Part shown: positions 9,212 through 18,810 of the stretch, one piece after another
Position numbering within the stretch: position 1 is the first letter of the stretch
Layout of the letters: each line of letters begins with the position of its first letter
NCBI GenBank assembly: GCA_016125005.1
Contig: WGMQ01000001.1
Coordinates: 1-39,930, forward strand
Direction: 5' to 3'
DNA length: 39,930 bases
DNA from: a bacterium
GTDB taxonomy: Bacteria; Sumerlaeota; Sumerlaeia; SLMS01
The notes under the pieces: model-generated
Told to the model about the DNA's origin: nothing
The model's input: the letters and a program-made list of their open reading frames with translations, nothing else
Databases searched by the model: none
Position numbers and translations under genes: made by a program

Positions 9212-10524
9212 TGTCTGCTATCTCGGGCTTCAATGGCATCCAGATAAGCCATCTCGGCCTCCAATTCGGTCGAATCAAAATCAGTGGGCCAGGCACCGTA
9301 GGCACCGTTTTCGTCCAATTCGGCGGTCTCAACGGAAGTGTGCCCGTCGTCGTCCCGCGTGAACCAATGAAATGCCACCTCATCGGGCGAAAGGGTCCCG
9401 TTCGCGATGAGTGTCTGCACGGCGCGCAACAAAAGGGCGCTGTGGGTCTCAACGATGACCGTTTTTCCGTCCTTGGCTGCACGTCCAAGCACCTCGGCCA
9501 AGCGCCTTTGCGCCAAGGGGTGAAGGTGAATTTCCGGCTGCTCGAGGTAGACAACTTGTCCGGGCTGGGCGGCCAGAAGTGCCACGAGGACAGGAAGGCT
9601 CTGCGAGACACCGAAGCCAACATCAGCAATGTCCACAAGGTCTGGAGCTCCTCCGCGTCGAGATTCCTTGAGTCGCCCCACCTTGAGGCTTATCTGGGTG
9701 TCGTCGGGTCGACTCGCCTCCACCATCCATGTCAAACCCAGCCACTTTAGGTCACGTTGCAGTGCCTTCAATTTATCGTTCTGCCTTTCCTCCTGCCAGC
9801 GGGCAATGAGGCTCGCCACGTAGTGCTCAAAGGTGCCGTCAAACTTGGGCCCTGTTGCCCGACGCGGGTAGGTGCGTTGGGCATTCCCCCTGAGGCCGGG
9901 CACATGGATAATGTGCTGAATCGCGGCTTCCATGTCCGTTAGTAGGGGGAGATTCATGCCTGCTTCCCGAGCGTCCGCACGAGCGCCACTGGGGCCATTC
10001 ATGATTCGAAGGTGTGGTAAGCCCCGCTCCGCCGTCACCTTCCACTCGTGCCGGTGAAACGCCTTCTTGAAAACATCGAATCCAGCGGAAATGTTTTGTT
10101 GGATTTCGTTCGTGGTCATGCCGATATGTAGCTGACTCAGGGGACCGGGATGATCACGCATCAGCGCCTCGACAAGATCAATGGTGCCTCGCTTGGCGTC
10201 GTGCCGGTACCGGAGGCTGCAAGACTGAAGCGGACTGGTTTCAATTGCTAGGTCGAAACCGTCGCTTGATTTGGCGCCGGAACTCCTACTGAGTAGCTGC
10301 TCCACTCGGGTAAAGCACACATTGGGACCGTCCAGTAGCAGCCCATCGGGATCGCCCTGCGCCTCCAGCGTCTGCTTGAGGAGCAGCAACGCCTGAATCA
10401 TGCTCGACTTGCCCGAACTATTTGCTCCCGCAAGGATTGTCAACGGTCGCACAGCGATGCTCTGTTGCTTGTGGATCGACTTCACTCCGGATACGCTGAG
10501 GTTTGTCAGGGTTGGAAGAGACAT
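9208..10524 (-). CDS. ABC-type AAA ATPase (AAA_15/DUF3696-like), first gene of ATPase-PIN module
   Basis: A 438-residue soluble ABC/SMC-like ATPase. Walker A is GANSSGKSS at residues 33-41, the ABC-like signature region VGFGVSQSLPVL is at 301-312, Walker B VVYLEQPEIHLHP is at 323-335, and the switch His lies in VETHS (357-361). The Gly-Leu-Arg-Gly-Asn segment near 209 and the C-terminal tail (GAYGAWPTDF) match the DUF3696/OLD-like group used in phage-defence systems. No TOPRIM or other nuclease domain follows the ATPase core; the nuclease seems to be the separate downstream PIN protein. The start ATG has GAAGG upstream. By eye the gene pair is less GC-biased at third positions than its neighbours, which hints at transfer. 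The ATPase call is secure; the defence role is inference. Confidence 0.85.
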   Translation of the reverse strand: MSLPTLTNLSVSGVKSIHKQQSIAVRPLTILAGANSSGKSSMIQALLLLKQTLEAQGDPDGLLLDGPNVCFTRVEQLLSRSSGAKSSDGFDLAIETSPLQSCSLRYRHDAKRGTIDLVEALMRDHPGPLSQLHIGMTTNEIQQNISAGFDVFKKAFHRHEWKVTAERGLPHLRIMNGPSGARADAREAGMNLPLLTDMEAAIQHIIHVPGLRGNAQRTYPRRATGPKFDGTFEHYVASLIARWQEERQNDKLKALQRDLKWLGLTWMVEASRPDDTQISLKVGRLKESRRGGAPDLVDIADVGFGVSQSLPVLVALLAAQPGQVVYLEQPEIHLHPLAQRRLAEVLGRAAKDGKTVIVETHSALLLRAVQTLIANGTLSPDEVAFHWFTRDDDGHTSVETAELDENGAYGAWPTDFDSTELEAEMAYLDAIEARDSRQ

Positions 10525-10653
10525 AAGGCACCTTCGAACACTTGATTGGTCTGTGGCCTGATACTGAATGCTGTGAAGGCCATGACGTAACTATCGGCCT
10601 CGCGAACTCACGCGACACTCCGCAACCTTTCAAGGACGGTCAACACCCATCCC

Positions 10654-13600
10654 TCACCCCTTCGGGAAGCGCCTCAGCGCGCTGTCCAGCACCGCTTGGC
10701 CGCAGGGGATCACGACGAGTGTCAGCAGTGTCGACGAGAGCAGGCCGCCGAGGACGGTGATGGCGAGGGCCTGGCGGAGTTCGGCTCCGCTGCCGATGCC
10801 CAGCGCCATTGGCAGGAGGCCCAACAGCGTCGTCAGGGTCGTCATGAGGACCGGGCGAAGGCGCTGCACGCAGCCGCTCACCAGTGATTCGCGCAGGTCA
10901 GCACCGGGTGTGTCGTTGCGGATCTGGTTCACGCAGTCCAGCAGCACGATAGCGTTGTTGACGACGATGCCGCCCAGCATGACAACGCCGATGATGCTCA
11001 TGACGTTGAGGGTCTGGCCCGTCATCATCAGTCCGCCCACGACGCCGACCGCGGCCATGGGTACAGTCGCCATGATGAGGAGCGGTTGGATGAAGCTCTC
11101 GAAAATCGATGCCATGACCATATAGACAAGGATGATGCTGAGGACCAGGGCGAAGAGCAGCGACCCGAAGGACTCGCGGCGTTGCTCCTCCTCGCCGGTA
11201 AATCGGAGCGTGTAGCGGCTCGGGATGGTGAGCCCTCCGAGGGCCTGCTGTGCGGCGGCGATGCCGTCGGAAAGTCGAACACCCGGAGCCAGATCGGCCA
11301 TGACGAGCGCCACGCGCTCCTGACGGCGCCGCACGATCTCGCGGGGACCGCGCTCGACGCTGAACTCGGCCAGCGCGCCGACCCGCACCACGTTGCCGGT
11401 GGAGGTCTTGAAGGTCATCTCGCGGAGTGTGTCGATGGTCTCCGTCCCGTAGTCGGCGGAAACGTGGATGTCCACGTCGCCGGCCTCGCCACGAATGCGG
11501 GTCGCGACTTCCCCTTCAAGGCGCCCCTTGATGAGGGACGCGACCGTGTTGATGTCGAGTCCCGAGCGGGCAAGCTGGGCCTTGTCGAAGCGCAGCCGCA
11601 GTTCGGGATTTCCGTCGAGCAGGTTTGTCCGCAGGTTCAGCAGTTCGGTGCGCTCGCCGAGACGATCACGCGCGTCGGAGGCGAGCCGCGTGAGGATGTC
11701 CAGGTCGGGGCCGGAAAGCTCGATGAGGAGCGGCGCGGCGGAGGTGCCGAGCAACTCGGCCAGGCTCCCCTGGCTGGTGTTGAAGGTGACCTTGGCGCCG
11801 TCTATACGGTCGAGCACCGGCTTCAGTTCGCCCACGAGCTGCGTGGACGTGAAGTGGGCAAGCCCCGCGGTCAGCATGGCCGTGGTGGGCTTGTCGTTCG
11901 AGCGGAGCGCCAGGAAGATCTCGCCGGTGTTGGGGCCGTCAGGGTCCTCGACATTGGCGTTCACGACCCCCTCGGCCTCGCCGATGCGGGTGAAGGTGGA
12001 TTCGATGGCCGGGGCGAAACGCTCGGTCTGGGCGGCCACCGTCTCGAAGACCCGGTCGGTGGCGCCAATGGGAGTGCCGTTGGGGAGAACCACGCGGATG
12101 GACATTTGCCGCACGTCGGTGGCGGGAAGGAACTCCTGCGGCAGCGTGCGGAAGCCCTCCCACGCGATGAACAGGAAGACGAGCGACCCCAGCAGCACGG
12201 CGAAGCGGAACCGGAGCGCCAGCCGGAGCACGGCCTCGTAGGAACGGGAGAGGAGCGTTGGCTTGCTGCTCATCAGGTCACCGCGGGCGCTGCCGAGGAA
12301 CCGCGACGCCAGCATGGGGATCAGCAGCAGCGCGACCAGGAGCGAGCCCAGCAGCGAATAGCTGACAGTCAGCGCCTGCTCGCGGAAGAGCATGGCGGCG
12401 AGGCCCTGCACGTAGGCGATCGGCAGGAACACGGCGACCGTCGTGAGGGTCGACGCCATCAGGGCGCCGGCGACCTGACGGGTGCCCTCGCGCGCCGCCT
12501 CCATGCTGTCGACTCCCTGCGAGCGCAGGCGGAAGACGTTCTCCAGCACCACGATGGCGTTGTCCACGAGCATCCCGACGCCCAGCGCCAACCCGCCAAG
12601 CGACATGAGGTTCAGCGACAACCCCTGAAAGTACATCAGGTTGAAAGTCGCGATGATGGAGACTGGAATGGCGATGGCAATGATGAGGGTGGTGCGGATG
12701 TCGCGCAGGAAGGCGAGCAGCACGACGATGGCCAGGATGCCACCGAGCAGCGCGTTATCGCGCACCTCGCGAATCGCATCGGCGATGAAGGTCGATTGGT
12801 CGTTGGCAACGACGAAGGTCCAGTCCTTGGGAAGGATCTTGCGGGCTTCCTCGATCTCCTTGCGGATGCCTTCGGCGACGGCGACGGTGTTCCCCTCGGC
12901 CTCGCGATAGAAGGCCATGCCCACCGCCGGTTTGCCGTTGAGGATGACGATGCTCTTTTCCTCGCGCGGCGCGTACTCGACGCGGGCCACATCGGAAAGG
13001 ACGATGGTGGCGTCCCCCTTGCGACCAACCACGACGCGTCCGACTTCAGCCGGGGACTGGAAGCGACCCTGTGCCTTGACGAGATAGCGCCGGGCCCCTT
13101 CCTCGACCCAGCCGCCCGCGCCGTCCGTGTTGTCCGACTTGAGCGCGCTGATGATGGCGGAAATCTGGAGGTCGTAGGCCAGCAGCATGGACTCGTCGAC
13201 GAGGACCTGGATCTCGCGCTGGATGCCGCCGGTCACCACCACGTTGGCCACGCCGTCAATGCGCTCGAAGCGGGCCCGGAGAGTGTTGTCTGCGGTACGG
13301 AAGACCGCCTCCAGGTCCACGTCGGTGGGGGCCTGGAGCGCCGCCGTGATCACGGGGCGCGCGTTGGGGTCGTAACGGATGACCGAGACGGCGGAGATGT
13401 CCTGGGCCCGATCCCGTTGCAGGTCGGAGGCCGCCTTCTTGACCTCCAGCACCGCGTAGTCCATGCGCGTGTCCCAGCCGAACTGGGCAACGACCACGGC
13501 GCCATCGGCGCGCGAGATGCTCTGGACGGAACGGACGCCACGAATCGAGTAGAGGGAGCGTTCCAGAACTTCACTGATGCGCCGCTCGACCTCGACAGGG

Positions 13601-13764
13601 CTGAGGCCATTGGCGGTGATGTTGACGGTGACTTTCGGAGTGGCAAGGTCCGGGAAAAGGTTGGTCGACAGTCGCCCGAGGGAGATCCATCCGAGCAGGA
13701 GGACTCCCACAAAAATCATCGTGACTTTGACAGGCGCCTTGACGGCGAAGGACGAGAGCGACAC
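10654..13764 (-). CDS. RND family efflux transporter permease (HAE1/AcrB type)
   Basis: An inner-membrane proton-driven pump of the AcrB family, 1036 residues from the GTG at 13764 (SLSSFAVKAPVKVTMIF is the usual RND opening; AGGA lies about 10 nt upstream). An ATG at 13857 would add 31 atypical basic residues and is less likely. Visible hallmarks are the NLFPDLATPKVTV porter segment, TM4 with GMLVDNAIVVLEN (a single Asp where AcrB has two), the second-half repeat with MSIIGVVMLGGIVVNNAIVLLD, and two sets of membrane segments. No periplasmic adaptor gene is adjacent, and the only TolC-like gene in the window is some 20 kb away. Substrate is unknown. It is divergent from the transglutaminase-like gene. 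Confidence 0.93.
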   Translation of the reverse strand: MSLSSFAVKAPVKVTMIFVGVLLLGWISLGRLSTNLFPDLATPKVTVNITANGLSPVEVERRISEVLERSLYSIRGVRSVQSISRADGAVVVAQFGWDTRMDYAVLEVKKAASDLQRDRAQDISAVSVIRYDPNARPVITAALQAPTDVDLEAVFRTADNTLRARFERIDGVANVVVTGGIQREIQVLVDESMLLAYDLQISAIISALKSDNTDGAGGWVEEGARRYLVKAQGRFQSPAEVGRVVVGRKGDATIVLSDVARVEYAPREEKSIVILNGKPAVGMAFYREAEGNTVAVAEGIRKEIEEARKILPKDWTFVVANDQSTFIADAIREVRDNALLGGILAIVVLLAFLRDIRTTLIIAIAIPVSIIATFNLMYFQGLSLNLMSLGGLALGVGMLVDNAIVVLENVFRLRSQGVDSMEAAREGTRQVAGALMASTLTTVAVFLPIAYVQGLAAMLFREQALTVSYSLLGSLLVALLLIPMLASRFLGSARGDLMSSKPTLLSRSYEAVLRLALRFRFAVLLGSLVFLFIAWEGFRTLPQEFLPATDVRQMSIRVVLPNGTPIGATDRVFETVAAQTERFAPAIESTFTRIGEAEGVVNANVEDPDGPNTGEIFLALRSNDKPTTAMLTAGLAHFTSTQLVGELKPVLDRIDGAKVTFNTSQGSLAELLGTSAAPLLIELSGPDLDILTRLASDARDRLGERTELLNLRTNLLDGNPELRLRFDKAQLARSGLDINTVASLIKGRLEGEVATRIRGEAGDVDIHVSADYGTETIDTLREMTFKTSTGNVVRVGALAEFSVERGPREIVRRRQERVALVMADLAPGVRLSDGIAAAQQALGGLTIPSRYTLRFTGEEEQRRESFGSLLFALVLSIILVYMVMASIFESFIQPLLIMATVPMAAVGVVGGLMMTGQTLNVMSIIGVVMLGGIVVNNAIVLLDCVNQIRNDTPGADLRESLVSGCVQRLRPVLMTTLTTLLGLLPMALGIGSGAELRQALAITVLGGLLSSTLLTLVVIPCGQAVLDSALRRFPKG

Positions 13765-13965
13765 GGGCAAAAGCGTCCTGTGCGGGCGTCGGAAACGCAA
13801 GCGGCGGTTTATGCCCGTCGCAAAGGCGATTTGGACTGCTCCACTGGAGGGGTCCATCGACCCATGCTGCTTGACAGGTTGGCTGGCTGAAGTGCCGCCT
13901 TTCTTCCGTCATCGCTCCCCGCGGTTTCTTCCTCCATCATCCCCATCACATTCTCAGGCCGCCCC

Positions 13966-14775
13966 ATGGAAATCCGCGTCGGATTCGACATATCCTACGA
14001 CTGTCCACAGCCAACCCCGATGATCCTGACGCTGAATGTTCACTTCACGCGCGTCTCCGACTTTGTCCGTCCAGACCATTTGATTCTCCTCCCATCCCTT
14101 CCCATGCAGGGGTACCGCGACGGTTTTGGCAACTGGTGCACCCGCATCGTAGCCCCGAAAGGTCGGACGCGCATCACCGCCGATGGACTGATTCGTGATT
14201 CGGGACAGCCGGATCCGGTGGCTCCCGATGCCCGGCAGCATGCTGTCCAGGATCTGCCAGAGGAGGCGTTGATTTTCCTGATGGGGAGTCGATACTGCGA
14301 CACTGACCGCCTCTCCCAGATCGCGTGGGACCTGTTTGGCAAGGCGCCCTTCGGCTGGGCACGGGTGCAGGCGATTTGCGACTTCGTACACCGTCATATC
14401 CGGTTCGGGTACGAGCATGCCCGCAACACCCGGACTGCCTATGAGGCCTTTGAGGAAGGACGGGGCGTTTGCCGCGACTTTGCCCATCTGGCAATCACGC
14501 TCTGTCGCTGCATGAATATTCCAGCCCGCTACTGCACTGGCTACTTGAGCGACATTGGCGTCCCGCCCCCCTATGGACCGATGGACTTTGCGGCATGGAT
14601 GGAGGTCTATCTTGACGGGCGATGGCACACCTTCGACCCGCGAAACAATATGCCGCGGATCGGTCGGATCCTGATGGCAAGGGGTCGCGATGCCGTGGAT
14701 GTGGCGCTCAGCAACAGCTTCGGAGCCAGTACCCTCGCCAGCTTCCTTGTGGTAACGGACGAGGTGACCGCCTAG
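13966..14775 (+). CDS. Transglutaminase-like domain protein
   Basis: A 269-residue cytoplasmic protein of the bacterial transglutaminase-like (COG1305) group. The N-terminal ~100 residues form the beta-rich domain seen in this group. The core has GRGVCRDFAHLAITLCR with the nucleophile candidate Cys169, and HTFDPRNNMPRIGRI with Asp224. The residue that is His in most papain-fold transglutaminases (xHAWxEVY) is Ala209 here (MDFAAWMEVYL); some members of this subfamily, as I recall, also lack His, so activity is uncertain. There is no signal peptide. The start has only weak ribosome-binding sequence upstream. Relatives act as proteases or amidases of unknown substrate, or occur beside circularly permuted ATP-grasp genes, which are absent here. 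Confidence 0.87.
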   Translation: MEIRVGFDISYDCPQPTPMILTLNVHFTRVSDFVRPDHLILLPSLPMQGYRDGFGNWCTRIVAPKGRTRITADGLIRDSGQPDPVAPDARQHAVQDLPEEALIFLMGSRYCDTDRLSQIAWDLFGKAPFGWARVQAICDFVHRHIRFGYEHARNTRTAYEAFEEGRGVCRDFAHLAITLCRCMNIPARYCTGYLSDIGVPPPYGPMDFAAWMEVYLDGRWHTFDPRNNMPRIGRILMARGRDAVDVALSNSFGASTLASFLVVTDEVTA

Positions 14776-14838
14776 GAGTCCAAGCGCAGACTTGTTACAA
14801 TTGACAGGGCGGCCCCCCGGAAGGCCCAATCGCCCTCC

Positions 14839-15237
14839 ATGAATGACGCGCAAAAACCAAATGCAGCCGTGTGGCGCTTCGATCGCACCCCGATTCTGAT
14901 CGGTGTGCTGATCCTGCCGCTGGCTGCGTCCGGTGCTCTCGGCAGCGTTGGTTTCTGGTTTGGTCCCGACGGCACGCTGCGTCTTGGGACCCAGTCCTCG
15001 CGATTCGTGCTGGTCGAGCGAGACCGCCGCGATGCCAACGAGTCGGCTATCGCGCCGACCGACGAGGAGTTGGAGTCCGTCCCAGCGATGGACGATCCGA
15101 CACCCGCGACCCTGCGGGCAGTGTCGTCTGCTTTGGCACTTCGGAATTTCGTAGTGCTTGGCGCTCGTGCCCAGTCAGCGCCTCCCGAAGACCCGGCCTC
15201 CCTGGCCTGCCCTCCCCGGGCCCCCCCGGTCGCCTGA
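14839..15237 (+). CDS. Small membrane-targeted protein with C-terminal RAPP; candidate SecM-like arrest peptide upstream of secA
   Basis: A 132-residue protein with no recognised family. A short polar N-terminus is followed by a hydrophobic targeting segment (about residues 18-41), then a polar linker, and a Pro-rich end reading ACPPRAPPVA before the stop. Arg127-Ala128-Pro129-Pro130 is the same tetrapeptide that defines known RAPP-type ribosome arrest peptides (ApdA/ApdP); SecM uses RAGP. Known arrest sensors share this plan: an N-terminal Sec/YidC substrate, a linker, and a C-terminal stall site upstream of a Sec gene. Here secA begins 121 bp downstream. Codon use looks coding through most of the frame and weaker in the C-rich tail. 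The start has only a distant GGAAGG. That it is a gene is likely; the arrest function is inferred from motif and position. Confidence 0.6.
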   Translation: MNDAQKPNAAVWRFDRTPILIGVLILPLAASGALGSVGFWFGPDGTLRLGTQSSRFVLVERDRRDANESAIAPTDEELESVPAMDDPTPATLRAVSSALALRNFVVLGARAQSAPPEDPASLACPPRAPPVA

Positions 15238-15351
15238 TCCAAGTCCAAGCGAGCGCGCCCCCACAGGCGCGGCCCCCTAGCGCCATGGGTTCCCAGAACC
15301 CGGGCCTCATCGCGGAGTGCTCCTCCGCTCGCACGACCACGGTCAGGAAGG
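15233..15351 (+). promoter_or_regulatory. Structured leader between the RAPP reading frame and secA, with possible RBS-sequestering pairing
   Basis: CCTGATC at 15233-15239, which contains the upstream stop codon, can pair over 7 bp (one G-U) with GGTCAGG at 15341-15347, overlapping the secA ribosome-binding site AGGAAGG (15345-15351). Between them lie three perfect small hairpins: 15254-15271 (6-bp stem), 15287-15301 (6-bp stem, GGGTTC/GAACCC) and 15312-15328 (6-bp stem, GCGGAG/CTCCGC). A ribosome stalled on RAPP would cover 15233-15239 and release the secA site. The hairpins are directly visible; the regulatory logic is inferred by analogy with E. coli secM-secA. Confidence 0.4.
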
Positions 15352-15358
15352 TTTTCCC

Positions 15359-18300
15359 ATGTTGAAGGCATTGATGAAGGTGTTTTTCGGCTCCAAGCAG
15401 GATCGCGACGTCCGCCGCATGAAGCCGGTCGTTGAGGAAATCAACGAGATCTACAAGGAACTCGAGTCGATTTCGGACGAGGAGTTGCGGAACAAGACCT
15501 CTGAATTCCGCGCGCTCCTTGGCGTCGTTCCCCGCCTGTCCAACGTTGAGAATCAGATCATTCTCCATGAGCCCGCCGAGGAGTTCCTCCGTACGCACCC
15601 GGACGTCGACCGTGCGGTGTTCCTTGGCACCCGCCGCGATGCCAATCCGGGCGAGCTGGTGGTGTGGGTGAAGCTGAAGGAGACCTCCCGCGCCAGCGAA
15701 TCCCTGGCTGATGGCATCCGCATGGGCCTCGGGCGACTCAGCCCCTTCCACAAACCCCGCACGGTCTTCTTCATCGACCAGTTCCCCACCAAAGAGGACG
15801 AGCGCGGTCGCAGCGTGATCGACTATCACAAGATGATGCTGGCCGTGGAGCAGACCCCCGTCGCTCCCATGATCGACAAGCCCTGGGGGACGCTTTCCGC
15901 GGGCCTGAAGGACGAGGCGGGCGACTACTCGCTCGAAGACATCCTCCCGCAGGCCTTCGCCGTCATGAAGGAAACCTGCCGCCGTCACGTCGGCAAGCAG
16001 TGGACCGCCGCCGGCGCCGAGATCAAATGGAACGCAGTTCCCTTCGACGTGCAGCTCATGGGCGGTATCTCTCTCGCCCAGGGCAACATTTCGGAAATGG
16101 CAACGGGCGAAGGGAAGACGCTCACCGCCATCCTCCCGCTCTATCTCCACGCCCTCATGGGCCGGGGCTCCCACCTGGTAACAGTCAACGACTACCTGGC
16201 CAAGCGCGACTCGGAATGGAACCTGCCCCTGTTCCAGTTCCTCGGTATGACGGTGGGCTGTCTGGACAAGACCGATTCCCACACGCCGCAGCGCCGCGCC
16301 CAGTACCAGTGCGACGTGACCTACGGCACCGTGAATGAGTTCGGCTTCGACTACCTTCGCGACAACATGGCTCGCCAGCGCCAGCAGCTCGTGCAGCGCG
16401 ACTACGCCTTCGCCATCATCGACGAAGTGGACTCGGTCCTCATCGATGAGGCACGCACACCGCTCATCATCTCCGGCCCGGTGGATCGCAGCACAGACCA
16501 GTACGAGCGCATCCTGCCGCTCGTGCGCGAGTTGGAAAAGAAGCAGAACATGGTCGTGTCCCGCCTCGCCCAGGAAGCGGAGAAGATGCTCGAGGCGGGC
16601 GGCGACAACCTCCCCTGGGAGGCCGGTTTCAAGCTGCTCCAGTGCTACAAGGGTCTCCCCAAGCACAAGCGCTACATGAAGCTTCGCAACGAGCCGACCT
16701 ATCAGCGCCTTCAGGAGCGCGTCGAGCTGGAACTCATGCGCGACAAGCGCATCCGTGAGGTGGAAGAGGACCTCTTCTTCCTCGTGGACGAAAAGCACCG
16801 CACGGTGGAACTGACGGAGAAGGGCCGCGTGGCCGCTTCCCCCGAGAACCCCGAGTACTTCACTCTTCCTGACATCGTGGACGAGTTCGCCCGCATCGAG
16901 CAGAACGAGGACCTGACCCCGGAGGACCGCGAGGCCCAAAAGCGCGAGTCGCGCCTCCGCCACGACCAGCGCGCGGAGGAACTCCATGCGCTGGGCCAGC
17001 TGCTCCATGCCTTTGCGCTCAAGCAGCGCGACGTGGACTACGTGGTTGAGGACAACAAGGTCGTGATCGTCGACGAAAACACGGGCCGCAAGATGAACGG
17101 CCGCCGCTGGAGCGACGGTCTCCACCAGGCCGTCGAGGCCAAGGAAGGGGTCAAGATCGAGGCCGAGACCCAGACCCTCGCCACCATCACGATCCAGAAT
17201 TACTTCCGCATGTACAAGCGCCTGTCGGGCATGACAGGCACTGCCGAAACCGAGGCCGCCGAGTTCGAGTCGGTGTACAAGATGGACGTGGTCACGATCC
17301 CGACCAACCGCCCCATCCAGCGCAAGGACATGGACGACTTGGTCTACCGCACCAAGCGCGAGAAGTACGCCGCGGTGATCGAGGAAGTGGAACGCCTCAA
17401 CAAGCTCGGACTCCCGGTCCTGGTCGGCACCACGAACGTGCTCGACTCGGAAAAGCTATCCAAGATCTTCGAACAGCGAAAGCTGAAGCACAACGTCCTC
17501 AACGCCAAGAACAACGAGCACGAAGCCCAGATCGTGGCCGAGGCTGGTCGCCCCGGCGCCATCACGATCGCCACGAACATGGCAGGCCGTGGTACCGATA
17601 TCAAGCTCGGCGAAGGTGTCTCGGAACCGCGCAAGGACGAGAAGGGCGAGCTGATCTGGCCGGGAGGTCTCCAGATCATCGGCACGGAACGCCATGAGTC
17701 CCGCCGTATCGACCGCCAGCTGCGCGGCCGTTCCGGTCGTCAGGGCGATCCCGGCGCCTCGCGCTTTTTCGTGTCGCTGGAAGATAACCTCATGCTGTGG
17801 TTCGGCAGCGACCGCATCTCCGGCTGGCTCCAGCGTCTTGGGATGCAGGACGGCGAAGCGATCGAGAATCCGCTCGTGACCCGCTCCATCACCAACGCCC
17901 AGAAGAAGGTCGAAATGATCAACCAGGAGCGCCGCCAAAGGACGCTCCAGTTCGACGACGTGATGAACCGGCAGCGTCTGGGAGTCTACGGCCTGCGTCG
18001 CGAGTTCCTCATGGAAGAGGACCTCCGCCCGGTCGTTCTCGGTGTGATCGAGGACGCGATCGACGCCGAGTTCTCCAAGAACTACGGCGACAAGAAGATC
18101 ATGGGCGACGCCGACATCCCCGGCTTTATCGATTGGGTTCAGACGATCATCGCCACGGCACAGCTAAGTGATCTGAAGCAGAAGAGCTGGGCCGACTACG
18201 AGGATCTCCACAACGCCGTGATGGAGCACATCGCCGAGGCCTACGACGAGAAGATGGAACTGCTGGAAGACGTGGCGATTCCCTTCTGCCGTTACATCGG

Positions 18301-18805
18301 CCTGCAAACCATCGACAACGACTGGCAGGACCACCTGCTGGCCATCGACGACCTGCGCGAGGGCATCAACCTGCGCTCCTACGGCCAGAAGGACCCGCTG
18401 GTTGAGTTCACCAAGGATGCCACGCGGCTTTTCGAACAGTTCATGCTGGATGTGAACAAAAACATCTTCCAGACGTTCTTCCGCGCGCAGCCGATCAGCG
18501 AGCAGGAAATGGCCGAGCGCCAGCGCGTCCGCCGCATTCAGGCGGTCAAGGCGCAGGCCCTCAGCGCTGCCGAAGCGACCGCCATGGCCAATCAGGCGGA
18601 GGCAGCCAAGGCCGCTGCCGAGCAACAGGATCAGAACGGACGCCCGAAGTCGGGGCTCGAGCCCTACCGCCGGGATTATCCGAAGGTCGGTCGCAACGAG
18701 CCCTGCCCCTGTGGCAGCGGCAAGAAGTACAAGGACTGCCACGGTGGTGCGGACCTTCGTGAGCGCGTGAACCACACCGTCGGCGACGAAGCCGAGCGGA
18801 ACTGA
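15359..18805 (+). CDS. secA: Protein translocase ATPase SecA with a large N-terminal-domain insertion
   Basis: SecA is the motor that drives preproteins through SecYEG. The ATG at 15359 (AGGAAGG upstream, [20 protein letters not shown] opening) gives 1148 residues against about 900 in E. coli. Walker A MATGEGKT is at 247-254, DNYLAKR-type motifs and the [15 protein letters not shown]-box follow, then [21 protein letters not shown] and [14 protein letters not shown]. The zinc-binding SEC-C tail ([17 protein letters not shown]) is at about 1114-1130. Much of the extra length is of the kind seen in Bacteroidetes-like SecA ([13 protein letters not shown] before DVQLMGG, and an enlarged segment near residues 385-560). 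In addition, residues ~55-188 are an insertion resembling an AMP-binding-enzyme C-terminal domain. The zinc-ribbon gene starts 5 bp after the stop. Confidence 0.97.
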   Translation: MLKALMKVFFGSKQDRDVRRMKPVVEEINEIYKELESISDEELRNKTSEFRALLGVVPRLSNVENQIILHEPAEEFLRTHPDVDRAVFLGTRRDANPGELVVWVKLKETSRASESLADGIRMGLGRLSPFHKPRTVFFIDQFPTKEDERGRSVIDYHKMMLAVEQTPVAPMIDKPWGTLSAGLKDEAGDYSLEDILPQAFAVMKETCRRHVGKQWTAAGAEIKWNAVPFDVQLMGGISLAQGNISEMATGEGKTLTAILPLYLHALMGRGSHLVTVNDYLAKRDSEWNLPLFQFLGMTVGCLDKTDSHTPQRRAQYQCDVTYGTVNEFGFDYLRDNMARQRQQLVQRDYAFAIIDEVDSVLIDEARTPLIISGPVDRSTDQYERILPLVRELEKKQNMVVSRLAQEAEKMLEAGGDNLPWEAGFKLLQCYKGLPKHKRYMKLRNEPTYQRLQERVELELMRDKRIREVEEDLFFLVDEKHRTVELTEKGRVAASPENPEYFTLPDIVDEFARIEQNEDLTPEDREAQKRESRLRHDQRAEELHALGQLLHAFALKQRDVDYVVEDNKVVIVDENTGRKMNGRRWSDGLHQAVEAKEGVKIEAETQTLATITIQNYFRMYKRLSGMTGTAETEAAEFESVYKMDVVTIPTNRPIQRKDMDDLVYRTKREKYAAVIEEVERLNKLGLPVLVGTTNVLDSEKLSKIFEQRKLKHNVLNAKNNEHEAQIVAEAGRPGAITIATNMAGRGTDIKLGEGVSEPRKDEKGELIWPGGLQIIGTERHESRRIDRQLRGRSGRQGDPGASRFFVSLEDNLMLWFGSDRISGWLQRLGMQDGEAIENPLVTRSITNAQKKVEMINQERRQRTLQFDDVMNRQRLGVYGLRREFLMEEDLRPVVLGVIEDAIDAEFSKNYGDKKIMGDADIPGFIDWVQTIIATAQLSDLKQKSWADYEDLHNAVMEHIAEAYDEKMELLEDVAIPFCRYIGLQTIDNDWQDHLLAIDDLREGINLRSYGQKDPLVEFTKDATRLFEQFMLDVNKNIFQTFFRAQPISEQEMAERQRVRRIQAVKAQALSAAEATAMANQAEAAKAAAEQQDQNGRPKSGLEPYRRDYPKVGRNEPCPCGSGKKYKDCHGGADLRERVNHTVGDEAERN

Positions 18806-18810
18806 CCATC

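Noticed and set aside
11086..13890. A 934-codon open frame on the plus strand antisense to the RND gene
   Set aside because: It lies opposite a well-recognised protein and is rich in Asp, Gly, Val and His with no domain; this is the usual artefact of high GC codon bias.
15047..17125. A 692-codon minus-strand frame antisense to secA
   Set aside because: It is the mirror of the secA reading frame, has no motif, and would require the arrest-peptide region to be coding on both strands.
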